The position numbers and the translations under genes were made by a program. The notes beneath the pieces were generated by a model. That model had not been told where the DNA came from, did not search any database, and saw only the letters and a program-made list of their open reading frames with translations. Positions 1-10,600 of a stretch of DNA of 64,000 bases are shown one piece after another. The stretch is from Vermamoeba vermiformis (Eukaryota > Tubulinea > Echinamoebida), in NCBI GenBank assembly GCA_045837725.1, contig JBEWZL010000006.1, positions 1 through 64,000 of the forward strand, written 5' to 3'. Position 1 is the stretch's first letter; each line of letters begins with the position of its first letter.

Positions 1-688
1 TTGAAGGTGTCCTGATCGAGTCCTTGCATTCTGACAAACATCATGGATGTGGTGTTGAACATCCAAAGCTCGCCTCCAGAATTGTAAGAAGTGACCCAAA
101 TATTATCATTCTTATCAACAGTGATGCTACTGTAGCGGATTCCACCAGGGTGGTTCGTTTCAGCAGGTACTTGAAGGTCGCCAGGGTTGCGTGGATTCGT
201 TCTGGCAGTTTCGTTGCTTCCCCAAACATATCGATACTGATCTGTTTTAGGATTGTAGTTCCACACGTTGTATAAAGAATTTTCTGCATTGCGAAGCGAA
301 GTTCCAGCCATGATCCAAAGAATGCCTTTCGAATCCATCGCTGCTAAAGGGCATGCTCCACGAGAACCAGCGCCAATGTCGATAGTAGTCCAAACACCTT
401 TTTCGACGGTGTAGCTCTCGAAAATATCGGCTAAATTATTGGACGTTAGTTTCGGCGGTACAGATTTAACTTTTATAATTTAGTATTTATAATTAAAACA
501 ACGCCGCTATAAAATTGTACAATTGGCGTATTATATCTTTGACCCATTGTTTTTTTAGTTTACTCACCAATGCCGGTTTCATTAACGGTGGTTGGAGAAA
601 TCCAGATGGGTTCAAACGAGGCAGCCGTAGCGGTTCTGTAAAGTCCGCTCACAAACAAGCAAAGAGCAACTGTAAGGTAGAGTCGCAT
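1..688 (-). CDS. secreted kelch/galactose-oxidase-like protein, 5' part
   Basis: Two exons are visible on the minus strand: 688-568 and 430 down to the window edge, with a GTGAGT donor and a TAG acceptor that keep the frame. The protein opens with a signal peptide (MRLYLTVALCLFVSGLYRTA) and continues with segments typical of kelch or galactose-oxidase-like propellers, such as GILWIMAG, NSLYNVWNYNP, IWVTSYNSGGELWMFN. The product is probably an extracellular or cell-surface beta-propeller; no ligand can be inferred. The 3' end lies outside the window, so length and any membrane anchor are unknown. The start is the first ATG before the signal peptide. The family assignment rests on short motif resemblance. 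Confidence 0.7.
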
Positions 689-1306
689 GGTGTTGTCTTG
701 AAGTTGAAATAAATAATCGTTACCAGTGCAATTTTACGGTAAAATACTATTTTTGCCGTATTAGCGGTTTGGTCACGAGGTCTTGACTCGAGATTAATGT
801 GATTATTTGCGGCTAATGTTTTACTTAAAGATACGCACGCAGTAAATTTTTTTGTCTGATTTTTGACAGTCAAAATTCAGAAAAATTGAAGTCTAAATTT
901 TTCATTGACTTTACATTCGATTTTCTCCTTTCTAACGAGCTGCGGTCTGAAACGGACACCTAATATATATAGGCGTTATCGTGTAGTGCTGGTACATATA
1001 TAATATATATTTTTTAATGAACTGGTAGTGCAGAAAAGTCCTCCGGTTTTGGGTGAAAAAAAATTACTGATCTTGTTGGTTCACCACTTGCTACCTTTTC
1101 TTACCAAATTTGATGGTGTCGATTCAATGAATATATAATAACACATCTATAGAGTTGGTTTGAAGATGTAATTTTTCCTACTAAGCTAGATCAGGTCAGC
1201 TGATCCCCTAAATTCGCCTTTTACACAGCAACATTGATAAATGAATCGTATCACACTGCTATTTACCATATATAATTATATTTCCGATACTATACAACTG
1301 CATTCC

Positions 1307-1325
1307 TTGCTATCTTAGATAGCAA
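1307..1325. repeat. short inverted repeat (hairpin 1)
   Basis: TTGCTATC, loop TTA, GATAGCAA: an exact 8-bp stem, followed by AAGG. A related hairpin lies about 500 bp downstream. No function can be assigned. Confidence 0.6.
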
Positions 1326-1813
1326 AAGGCTCAAAAAGTGGATCTAAGCGATCTCACCGCGTACAACTATGGTGATGTACTGTAGTCATTTCAGCAGCAT
1401 AAACATAATATATTAGGGGGTCGATCATCGTATATGCCTCTACAATGACTAAAACTGTCTTTGATAGAAGTGCGAGATCTGATCAGCTACTTAGATGATG
1501 CGTTGACATCTTCAGTATATTGATTCAATGACCACTTAAGGTCAATTAGTGACGCTTAAGAGCTGTTGTATTTAAACGAAGCAATTCAATTGTATACAGT
1601 TGATGTATAGGCTCGTAATTGCTGGTGTCGGAAAAATTGACGCCCGAAAAAGTGGCAAAAATCACGTATTGTCCAATTTTTGCCACTCTAATGACTTGTA
1701 TTTTCATTATTGAGATATACGAAATTTACTATGCCCACATGTGACGTACACATGCAATACAGGATCAACCAGATGTCAGGGTATATGGAAAATTATCGTT
1801 TTTCCGATTTTTG

Positions 1814-1834
1814 TTGCTGATCTTGGATCAGCAA
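1814..1834. repeat. short inverted repeat (hairpin 2)
   Basis: TTGCTGATC, loop TTG, GATCAGCAA: an exact 9-bp stem, again followed by AAGG and so resembling the hairpin at 1307-1325. No function can be assigned. Confidence 0.6.
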
Positions 1835-2245
1835 AAGGTTGGTTGAATAAAAGATTTTCAAATACTGATGAACGAATAAGAGATCATATTTAGTATTATA
1901 TACGTCATCGTATTGTTATTTTGATATTTAAACTGCGTGTAAAAAAGTTGAATAGTGTGTGCGTATCTTTAAGTAACATTGCTTAAGTAACACTTCATTT
2001 CCTCTTTGAGTTAGCAACCGTTGTTAGCGAAGCTTGGATGAGATCATTAGTTTCCTTTTTGAATCTATTCTTGGCTACCACGAAAAGAGAATGTAGTTTC
2101 TACAAATGAGTGTGGTTTTGGCAGGACAGATCTGTTAGATCGGATCGCTGCCAATCTGGTGCGACGCTTTCTTTTAATTTCTCTCAGACTAGTAATGATG
2201 GACTTAGGAGTCATAATGGATTATGTATTATGTTGATGACATTCA

Positions 2246-3852
2246 ATGGGCAAAGTGGGACGAAGGCCCAACTATTTAGTTCGCCTAACCAAAATGATGC
2301 ACAAACAACAGATCAACCAACCAGTGCATACTATTAATATTACGGACCCTACTGAGGGCTTCAGCGACAGAGTTAAATTCGCTTTGGGTCAATTTATGTC
2401 TCGTGGTAAAAATCCGCATGTAGGAGCGAATCAGCTTCAGAAGTAAGAATTAAATATTTAAATAATAATAGGATATTTAATATATTCTATGAGACCGGAT
2501 AATAATCTATATATCATTCTTAACAAGCGGTGTAATTAATTTCATGAAATTTTAGGCCTGCATACTTCTATTTCCCTGGATTAGAAGACAAACCGTGGCA
2601 CGAGGTTAGTAAAATTTATAACATTACTAATTTACTAATTTCACATTGAATTTTTGTTGCTGTACTAATTTCAACTTGCCGTCTGTTTTCGTTACAATCG
2701 TTCAAAATTGATTCTTTACGCCTTTAAAGTCTAAAATATATTATTTACGGATAGAATATTGATGCGCCATGGGTCAAACTACTGGAGGATAATTATGAAG
2801 TCATTAAAAGCGAAGTTGAAAAATTAGTGGATCAAGTCCCACCAGAGCGATATGAAAAAGAAGCAGGTAATAGTTACATTGTCCGATATTATAAACAATT
2901 ATTGGTCGATAAATTATTATCGCAAATTCAATCGGGCCATACAAGGCAAAAAAGACCGTGGATTTGTTCTTGATTTATTCATCGTTTTGTTGTTCACAAT
3001 ATATTATTATTTGTATCATTATAATCACTAATATCATAAACAGGCTCGTTACCTTATTCATTTGGCAAATGGCGCGTGTTTTATTTATTGAAGTCCGGTA
3101 CCAAGTTGAACGAGAATTGCTCGTACTGTCCCGAGACTGCAAAGATTATTGACAGCATTCCTGGTACGTAGCCGACACCCATATAACATATATAACGTTT
3201 AATATGATGAATTCAAAATGGTAATTATTAAAATTATCATAAAAAGCACGGGATCCAGATCCACATTTAATGAACCCTCGAAGCACATTTTAAATACTAT
3301 AATGCTATGAAAATAACACGTATTGATATTAATACTAGATTTGATTACTGGAATGTCACTCGGCTTCGCCATGTTTTCAGTTTTAGATCCACACGGCCAC
3401 ATCCAACCTCACTTTGGCCCAATGAATTTGCGACTGCGATGTATGTTGCCTATATTAGTACCGGATGGTTGTACGATCACTGTTGGAGGTCAGAAGCGCG
3501 ATATTGTGCCGGGCAAGGTAAGATCCAGATTCACGTTTACGTTGGACTTCTAAAACGCAGATCTGCATCATTTGATTCCGTTAATATTATCACTATTAAC
3601 GTGTTATATTGTTTTTAGTGTATATTCTTTGACGACAGCTTTCAACACGAGTCACACAATGAAAGTGACAAGCCGCGCATAGTACTCATTAGTAAGTGCT
3701 GATAAGACGCGTCATTACCAAATATGGCAAGTACTAATATTGTATCAGTTGATATCTGGCACCCTAGTCTCACTGCCGATGAGCGGACACAAGTGCGGGC
3801 ATTGTTGAATCAGTTCGAGGCCATGACACCTGCCACCTTCGATTCGACGTAG
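2246..3852 (+). CDS. aspartyl/asparaginyl beta-hydroxylase domain protein
   Basis: Seven exons join in frame (2246-2442, 2556-2604, 2755-2866, 3044-3163, 3339-3517, 3619-3691, 3749-3852) to give 277 residues. An in-frame TGA just upstream supports the ATG at 2246. The order of motifs matches the catalytic domain of the Fe(II)/2-oxoglutarate AspH family: FPGLEDKPWHE, then GFAMFSVLDPHGHIQPHFGP, then IFFDDSFQHESHN, then DIWHPSLTADER. Known AspH enzymes hold iron with two histidines and lack the usual acidic ligand; here the HFG and QHE motifs keep that pattern. The family hydroxylates Asp/Asn in EGF-like or other extracellular domains, usually in the ER. No signal anchor is visible, so a soluble single-domain form is likely. 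Confidence 0.9.
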
Positions 3853-4182
3853 CAGCACAAAAAATCGTTTGTTTTTTTCTTAGAATTTAATTTGTGCATT
3901 ATTTGAACTGTTAAAACGTGTGATAAAGTTGTAATATATTAATGTAGAGACGTTTGTAAAAGAAAATTATTTTGTAAGGCTGCGAGAAAGATTCTGCATC
4001 GAATTTATTATTATTATGCTTCAATCTGAAGTATAGTAAGACAAGAATACGGAGCTATAGTCAGATCTTCGCTGTACTAGGGAAAGTTTGACTTTTTTTG
4101 ACCGAGAACCTTTTCTTTTTGCCTTACTTTAAAATCATTCAGTTGAAAAAAGCCAAAGAGGGTACTACTTACTTATTGATTA
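3853..4182. other. intergenic region, no gene seen
   Basis: This 330-bp stretch lies between the beta-hydroxylase stop and the F-box/LRR start. It should hold the 3' end of the first transcript and the promoter of the second. No coding or structured element is evident. Confidence 0.6.
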
Positions 4183-5426
4183 ATGGAAGATAAACCGGAT
4201 TATTTTTTGTTCGAGCAATTACCGCCTGAATTAAATTTAACAATCTTGCATTTGTTCAAACCTGACGACTGGATCAAGTAAGAAAGACTTTTAAAAAATA
4301 GTATTTATATATAATATCGAATATTTTCAGGGTTTCACGGACTTGCAAGCGCTGGCTGAATAATACAAATTTTTTTACGGATTTAAAATTGGAACTTACA
4401 CGAAGACCACTGAAAGTTCCTGATCACAGCAGGCGCAATACTAAGACACGTGCATTTAAAGACGCGCCTCTTAATTTAGTGGGTATTGCTACGTATCTCA
4501 GCAGATTTAAACCTGAAAGTCTTCGATCGTTGGAACTGTGGCCTGGTCTTCAGCAACCTTGTGAACCTCTCAACAGTAAGTTATATTTTGCATTATGAAT
4601 GATATATGATATTCATATTAATTGCAATCTAAGCTCATCGTACCGTAGATGTGCTATGAAAATTTGCTTTCAGCATTTCTAACTCTTTATTGTTACTATT
4701 ATAGAGTTCCTTGTTAAGTGTACTGGCTTGAGATCACTGCGTTGCTTCAATTCTTCGAATTTATACACCACCATCGGATCTCTAACGCAACTCAAGTCGT
4801 TACATTTTGATGGAACGCTTCAAAATGGAGCTTTTGCAGATCTTTTAAAACAATTAATTAATTTAGAGGAATTGGAATTTAATGTCGCGCATGCTACTTG
4901 GAAAGAGATCCCGATCAAAACGTTTTATTCGGATTTGGTCAAGTTGAAGTCGCTGAGGATCAATTCTGCCGTAAATACCTACATTAAATATGAATATATT
5001 GGCAAAATGACACAATTAACCAGATTGGAGCTGCCTTATGCTTATATAGCGGACGATGAATTTAAGCACTTCGCGGATTTGACTAATTTGGAATATTTGG
5101 GCTTAAATTCGTTACAAAAAGTTATTCCAGCGGATGAAATAACTATGGAAGATTCAGATGAAGGGGAAGATATTATTGGAAATGAAGATCCGTTGAATGG
5201 TTTGCGACATCTGACAAGACTAACAAAATTGACTTATTTGGATATTTCAAATGTACCGCAGCTATATGATCTTGGCGGCACAGATGAAACAAAAATGAAT
5301 ATTGCACACCTTATTCACAAACATTTTACGAACCTCAAAACATTGAAAATCTCTGCCAGCGAATTAGAGCGGCAAAATAAGCAGAAATTGCACGAGATTA
5401 AGAGGTTATCATTGGTCATACAATAA
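4183..5426 (+). CDS. F-box and leucine-rich-repeat protein
   Basis: Three exons (4183-4277, 4331-4575, 4705-5426) join in frame. The N-terminus carries an F-box: FEQLPPELNLTILHLFKPDD followed across the first intron by WIKVSRTCKRWLNN. The rest is a series of irregular leucine-rich repeats (LTQLKSLHF, LINLEELEF, LVKLKSLRI, MTQLTRLEL, LTNLEYLGL, LTKLTYLDI), with an acidic insert (DSDEGEDIIGNED) between the last two. F-box/LRR proteins usually serve as substrate receptors of SCF ubiquitin ligases; here the substrate is unknown. Another LRR gene lies at 39527, but the two are not obvious recent copies. Confidence 0.8.
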
Positions 5427-5606
5427 TAGAACGGATGAAGCTCGATAACATAAGGACCTTCAAGTTCAGTCGTCCAAGTCTTAGTGATAATGCTACACAG
5501 AGCTCCTCGTTGCATTACTAACAATATTATGAATGATACAGATTATAGAAGAGTCAGAAGTAATCAAATAAAACGGATTTTTGTTTGACATTTAAAAAAC
5601 AAAGTT

Positions 5607-5618
5607 TGACACGTGTCA
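5607..5618. promoter_or_regulatory. TGACACGTGTCA palindrome
   Basis: A perfect 12-bp palindrome lies between the convergent F-box/LRR and actin genes. The same word occurs in introns elsewhere in the window (10383, 51236, 51721) and close variants at 41215, 45441, 57314, 57342 and 58610. It contains a CACGTG core and TGACA half-sites; a protein-binding role is inferred only. Confidence 0.5.
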
Positions 5619-5686
5619 CCGGTTGGGATCACGAATTCGTTGCGGTAACGGAATTTTCAAGAGAGGAACGCGTTTATTAGTACAAC

Positions 5687-7287
5687 TTAGTATATTATTC
5701 GATGGAAGATTGAAGGTCCCTTCTCATCGTACTCTACTTTCGATAGCCACATTTGTTGAAAGCAAGCTAACGAGGCCCAGATCGAGCCACCAACCCACGC
5801 CAATAAATCGTTCCTCCAGTCCATAGGAGGATGAATTTTAATGTTTTTAAAGTGCGGTGCTAATATATGTAGTTCTTTTTGTAATCGTTCAGCGAATCCG
5901 GGAAACATCGTATTTCCGCCTGACAAAACAATGTTCTGCCACAAGTCTTTGCGAAGATCAATGTCGGACTTCATGATTGCATTGTACACCATTTCATGCA
6001 CTCCCATCATGCTCTCTTTGCCCAATAATGAAGGCCGAAACATTGCTTCTGTGCATCGGAATCGTTCATTGCCTGTCAAAAAAAAAAGAACCATTAGTCT
6101 TTCCTTTTATGGTAATTCGATCACGTGACGCTTACTAAGGGGTATATCGTCACAGCCGTCCATTTTAAATTTTCTTTCTGTTTCAACCATGCAAGTGGCT
6201 TTTAACAGTTCAGCATCCAAGTCAAGTGCCACGTACCCAAATTTTTCTTTAATATCTCGCACAATCTCGTGTTCAGCTGTCGTAGTTAAGTAGTACCTAT
6301 AATAATATTATTATTGCCGTCACAAACAAGAGTTATCAAAATGCTTGAAATAGATCTACTTCGATCGCGATATATCGTAGTCCACAATACGGTATGATAT
6401 AAATACAGTGAACAATAACTTACCCTCGCTCAGTGAGTATTCTTTGTAAATATTCAGTGATGTCTCGTCCTGCCAAGTTAGATCGATGAATCGCTTTATC
6501 TATCAGATAAGTGCCATAAATTGGGACTATGCTTGTCACTCCTTCCCCTAAAAATACCATGAATTTTGTGAGACCGGGACCTACTACAACATTTCCAATT
6601 TGGTAGTTACCTGAATTCACTATGAGGCCTGTCGTTCGTCCACTTCCATAGAGTGACAGCGCTGCCGGATCTACCGCGTAAAATGCTGGCACGTTAAATG
6701 TTTCAAACATTATTTGCATCATTTTCTCGCGATTAGCTCTAGGATTAAGCAGACTATCTGTCAGGAATACTGGATGATCTTCCGGCGCTGCACGCAAACC
6801 TTCGTTGAACATCCAAAACCAGATCTTTTCCATGTCGTCCCAGTTCGTCACAACACCTGTTCATTAGAGTTATAACACCAATTTTAAGTCGATATCGCTT
6901 ACCATTTTGAATGGGGTATCTCAATGTTAATAAACCTCGCATATCTTGTGCTCGGGACCCTACATCTGACAGATCGATAAGACTTACAATTAACATAATA
7001 AACATTATTTTCATAACGTTAAAAATATGACTTTAAAGGAAATTCCACGAATTCATTGAGGATTTTACGCTGTTTCAATTTAAATAAATAAATAGAAATT
7101 GTTGACAACTTGGATTTTAAGAGCCACCTTACTTACATTCGCTTCTTGTGCCTTGCATTACATTCGCAAAACGGGGTCGTCCAACTACAGATGGAATAGA
7201 AACTTGGGGTGCCTCGTCGCCTGCATAACCGCCTTTAATCACAGCAGATCCGTTGTCAATAACGATTCCCCTTCGATCGTCTCCCAT
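5687..7287 (-). CDS. divergent actin, 376 residues, altered nucleotide site
   Basis: Six exons (7287-7137, 6965-6903, 6856-6611, 6547-6424, 6296-6136, 6072-5687) join in frame into 376 residues, the length of conventional actin, and the protein aligns with actin end to end. Conserved blocks include [86 protein letters not shown] and [13 protein letters not shown]. Key residues differ. The second phosphate loop reads NSGEGVTS where actin has DSGDGVTH (D154N, D157E, H161S), Q137 aligns with Pro and H73 with Asn. Q137 and H161 are the residues linked to ATP hydrolysis in ordinary actin, so slow or absent hydrolysis is inferred. The gene could be an orphan actin or an actin-related protein close to actin; it is not one of the standard Arp classes that I recognise. 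Confidence 0.9.
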
Positions 7288-7603
7288 TACTAGTAATAAT
7301 AATGGATTATGTTACGTTTATAGGCGTTTGTTGCTCACATGGTGACAAAATAAATTTTGTTTTCGGGACAAGATTTGAAACCCTTGTGTCCCCCACGATT
7401 TGGATTCACAGACAAAATCAGAAGAAGCATAAAAGATCTGACGGACCTTCTCGTCTATGTATTCGCTTGAAAATGCTGTGCTTGACAAATGGCGTGATTA
7501 ATTGACATGGAGATGTGGGAATAGAGCTGTTGCACGAAAAAGGTCAAACCGTGAAATCAGTTTTGAGCTGTACATTTGAAGACTTTATAACAATTCAAGG
7601 TTA
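7288..7603. other. intergenic region between actin start and Sec16 end
   Basis: About 316 bp separate the divergent actin start from the upstream Sec16 stop; both genes run on the minus strand. This should contain the actin promoter and the Sec16 3' UTR. No gene or repeat is seen. Confidence 0.5.
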
Positions 7604-10600
7604 TTAAGCAAACGGGTCATTTGATCCCCAATCATTCGAGAAGCTCGGTACTTCTTCATTAACAGTCTCTTCTGTCGTATCTTCAACAGGTGCGGGTGGT
7701 TGATACGGCTGAGGCTCTGGTTCAGGCTGAGGCTTCTCTTCTTCGGGCACTGGCTCGGGCTCGGGAGGCGGTGGTGGCGTGAACACATTGAGCGTGCTTA
7801 TGTTGGCTAGTAACGCTTGTTAGTCTATATCAAAATGTCGCGAGATTGGAGAGGTGTGAGGTACTTACCAGGGCCAGCACCGAGACCAGGTGGCGTGGGC
7901 AAGAATGGCGGTGGCATGACGAGTCCAACAGGCTTGAACGGCGTGTTGGATTGACTGCCAACTGGCGGTGGAGGACCGCCTGGCGTCGACGGTGAACGTG
8001 TCTCAACAATCTCGTTGTTAGTGCCCAAATATCTGCGACCTTTAGCTCCCTTGGAGAACCTGTTGCCGGACTTAGGCAAGCCTCCAGCGCCAGGCAAGCC
8101 CGGTGTCGATGGTGTCAACGGGGCAGAGGTCTGACCGTCTGTCACGGATGATGTTAGCGAGTCTGTGCTGTCGCTAGTTGATGCAGCACTGTCGCGCAAA
8201 GGTGTGGATTGTGACAAGGGAGGAGGGCTGAATGGCGTTTGTGCCGCGGGCATAGGACTTGGCGGCATCATGGCCGACACTGTTGGGGGCGGTGGAGGTG
8301 GCGCGGCCTTCTTTCTGGCCTCGTCTTCTTTGCCCTGAGATATTACCAAATTAGGAAAATCCTTCTATAAAGTACACCTAGCACGTGCTAAACTAAACTT
8401 ACGCGTTCGACCCACATCTTGAGCTCTTTGTTGAAGTAGAATTGATTGTCATCGCCTAATTTGACTTCTTTCTTGCCTTTCTTGAAAATTCCGAATCCAG
8501 ATCCAAACAAGTTTTTCACCTTGCTAGTGATACCTCCTTGAGTATTAGCATCTCCTTCTTTATCACCTCCTTTCTTCTTCTCGGCTTCTTTCTTTTTCTT
8601 TTCTTCCTGTTCCTTTTGACGTTTCTTCTCTTCTTTCTGTTTGCGTGCTTTTTCTTGTTGTCTTCGTTCCTCTTCAGAGTCATCGCTGTCCTCGTCACGC
8701 GAGTACGTCTCAACTTTTTGTTGTTTCTTAGGAGGCTCAGCATTCAACGGAACGTTAGTGAACTCGCCGCTCATTTGGAACTGCAATGGTGTTGCGCCAG
8801 AGCCGCTGAGAGGCGTGTACGGCTTGGGCATGAAATTGACTTGTGGCGGAGTTGAGATTGGCATTGGTGCTCCTGGAGTTCTAGCAGGCGCAGGCATGCC
8901 CATTGGCGAACCATAATACGGCGGTTGTCCTCCGCTAGGATAGAACTAACGAGAAAACATGAGTAAGTCACCCGTAAAGTAGTTTTTCCGTGAAATTTCG
9001 TACCTGACCGCTGCCGTAGTGCTGTTGCCCTGGGATAGGCATTGGCATCGAGGGGCCTGCATATGGCGAGTTCTGGTACGAGTGGTGACCAGGCATGCCT
9101 TGACCAGGGTGCATATGTGGTGCGTGGTGACCAGCAGGGTTGTGTTGCGGTGTCGTTGGCTCGTCACCGCCCATGATGGTGTTGATGCCCTTAGTCACTG
9201 CTTGACCCAACTTTCCAAACCAAGAGCCCGAGCTGTCTTCTTCTCTGCAAGTGAACGAATGTTAGATTAACAAGGCAATACAGTAAGGCGAAGTTTGACG
9301 TACTTTGCGGACTTGTTCAAAATGACTTCCAATCGGCTCAAGTACTCGCGGAATAAATTAGCAAAAAGTGGGCTGTACTTGTAAGCACCCTTTTGATCCT
9401 TAATCATAGCAGTAATGGAGTTCATGTACCTAACACAAAAAAGTTAGATCCGCAACGCGTAGCAGATCTGGGTGAAGTACGTACTTCCAAGCCTTTTCCA
9501 CGAAGCCCAAGTCGATCAAGTAAGTAGCATGAATGAACTTATACACTTGGAAGGCAGGTAGAGTGAATTGCGAGTTGTTCAATCGACGAGAGTACTCGTA
9601 GATCTCCGTGCTATGGACTGTATCTACATTGATGAACGTCTTCTTGTCCTTACGGTGGTCTCCTCCGATAAGAACCAATCGCGAGTTAGCCTCGTCATAA
9701 GCATCAAACTTGTGCTCGGCAAGAAGGTAACTAACAAGACATTAGCACTGGTATTAATATCTTCGAATGAACGGAGGAACGTACCAAAAGTGAGCGGCTT
9801 CAGGCGCGTGTTGTCTAGTCCACAATAAATCACCAAACTTAATCAAGGCAGCTTGACTATTGGCCAAGTTCTGTAATCGGAACATTTGTTGTTGCTGTTG
9901 AGCAGTTGGCACTTGAGATCCCGGAGCTGAAGAGGATAAAGTCGGATGTGGGACTGAACCGCTAGCTGCCAACGATGAATTCTGAGAAAATCTATTGCCC
10001 AAGATAATAGCAACATTTTCTCGCCACCTGTCACTCCTACAATAACAACATTAGCAAAGTTCTAATTTTGGTGTGGATCCCGTACCATTTCGTTGTTTGT
10101 GAAGAAGTTGGCGTCAATACATTAGTGACTGTAGGAGCACCAAACTGAGCGTTCAATGGGAAGAACGGCGTCGCTGGGTTTTGAGCAGTTTGGTTCAATA
10201 AATCGTCTGTTCTGCCAACCAGCAACAAGTACAAGGTACGAAGTGGACTTCCCTCGGGCAAGCTTGAGCACGCGAACTGGCTCACTGTCTGTGCAAACGT
10301 TTCTTGATTCATTGTACGAGAGATAAGCATGGCGTGAGGCCACAATTGCGCGTCCTAAGAATAATTTAACAAAACTGATCCGTGACACGTGTCAAACTGA
10401 ACTTACCAAAGCAAGTCTCAAAGCTTCTTCTTTCTTGCCTCTAATCAACAAATCTTGCATTTCAGACAAGGCTTGTCGAATCTCCAAGTCAGTCTTAGTG
10501 CTCGTAGGCAACAAAAAGTTTGACGATTGGATCTTGTTGACCCACGTGGCATCTTGTTCGGTCATTAACAAGCTATGAATATCTTTTTCAGCTTGTGTGC

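Larger units (their letters stand above)
689..2245. other. AT-rich intergenic region without a visible gene
   Basis: This 1.55 kb lies between the start of the kelch-like gene (-) and the beta-hydroxylase gene (+), so it should carry both promoters. No ORF with recognisable protein content is present. It contains two look-alike short hairpins, at 1307-1325 and 1814-1834, and several GATC-containing words. Nothing else is supported. Confidence 0.6.

Noticed and set aside
6548-6610. Apparent 21-residue insertion in the actin phosphate loop
   Set aside because: The 63-nt stretch starts with GT, ends with AG and is a multiple of three; removing it restores the actin alignment, so it is an intron.
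8538-8855. Leu/Phe-rich plus-strand ORF resembling a membrane protein
   Set aside because: It is the antisense shadow of the Lys/Glu-rich coiled region of Sec16.
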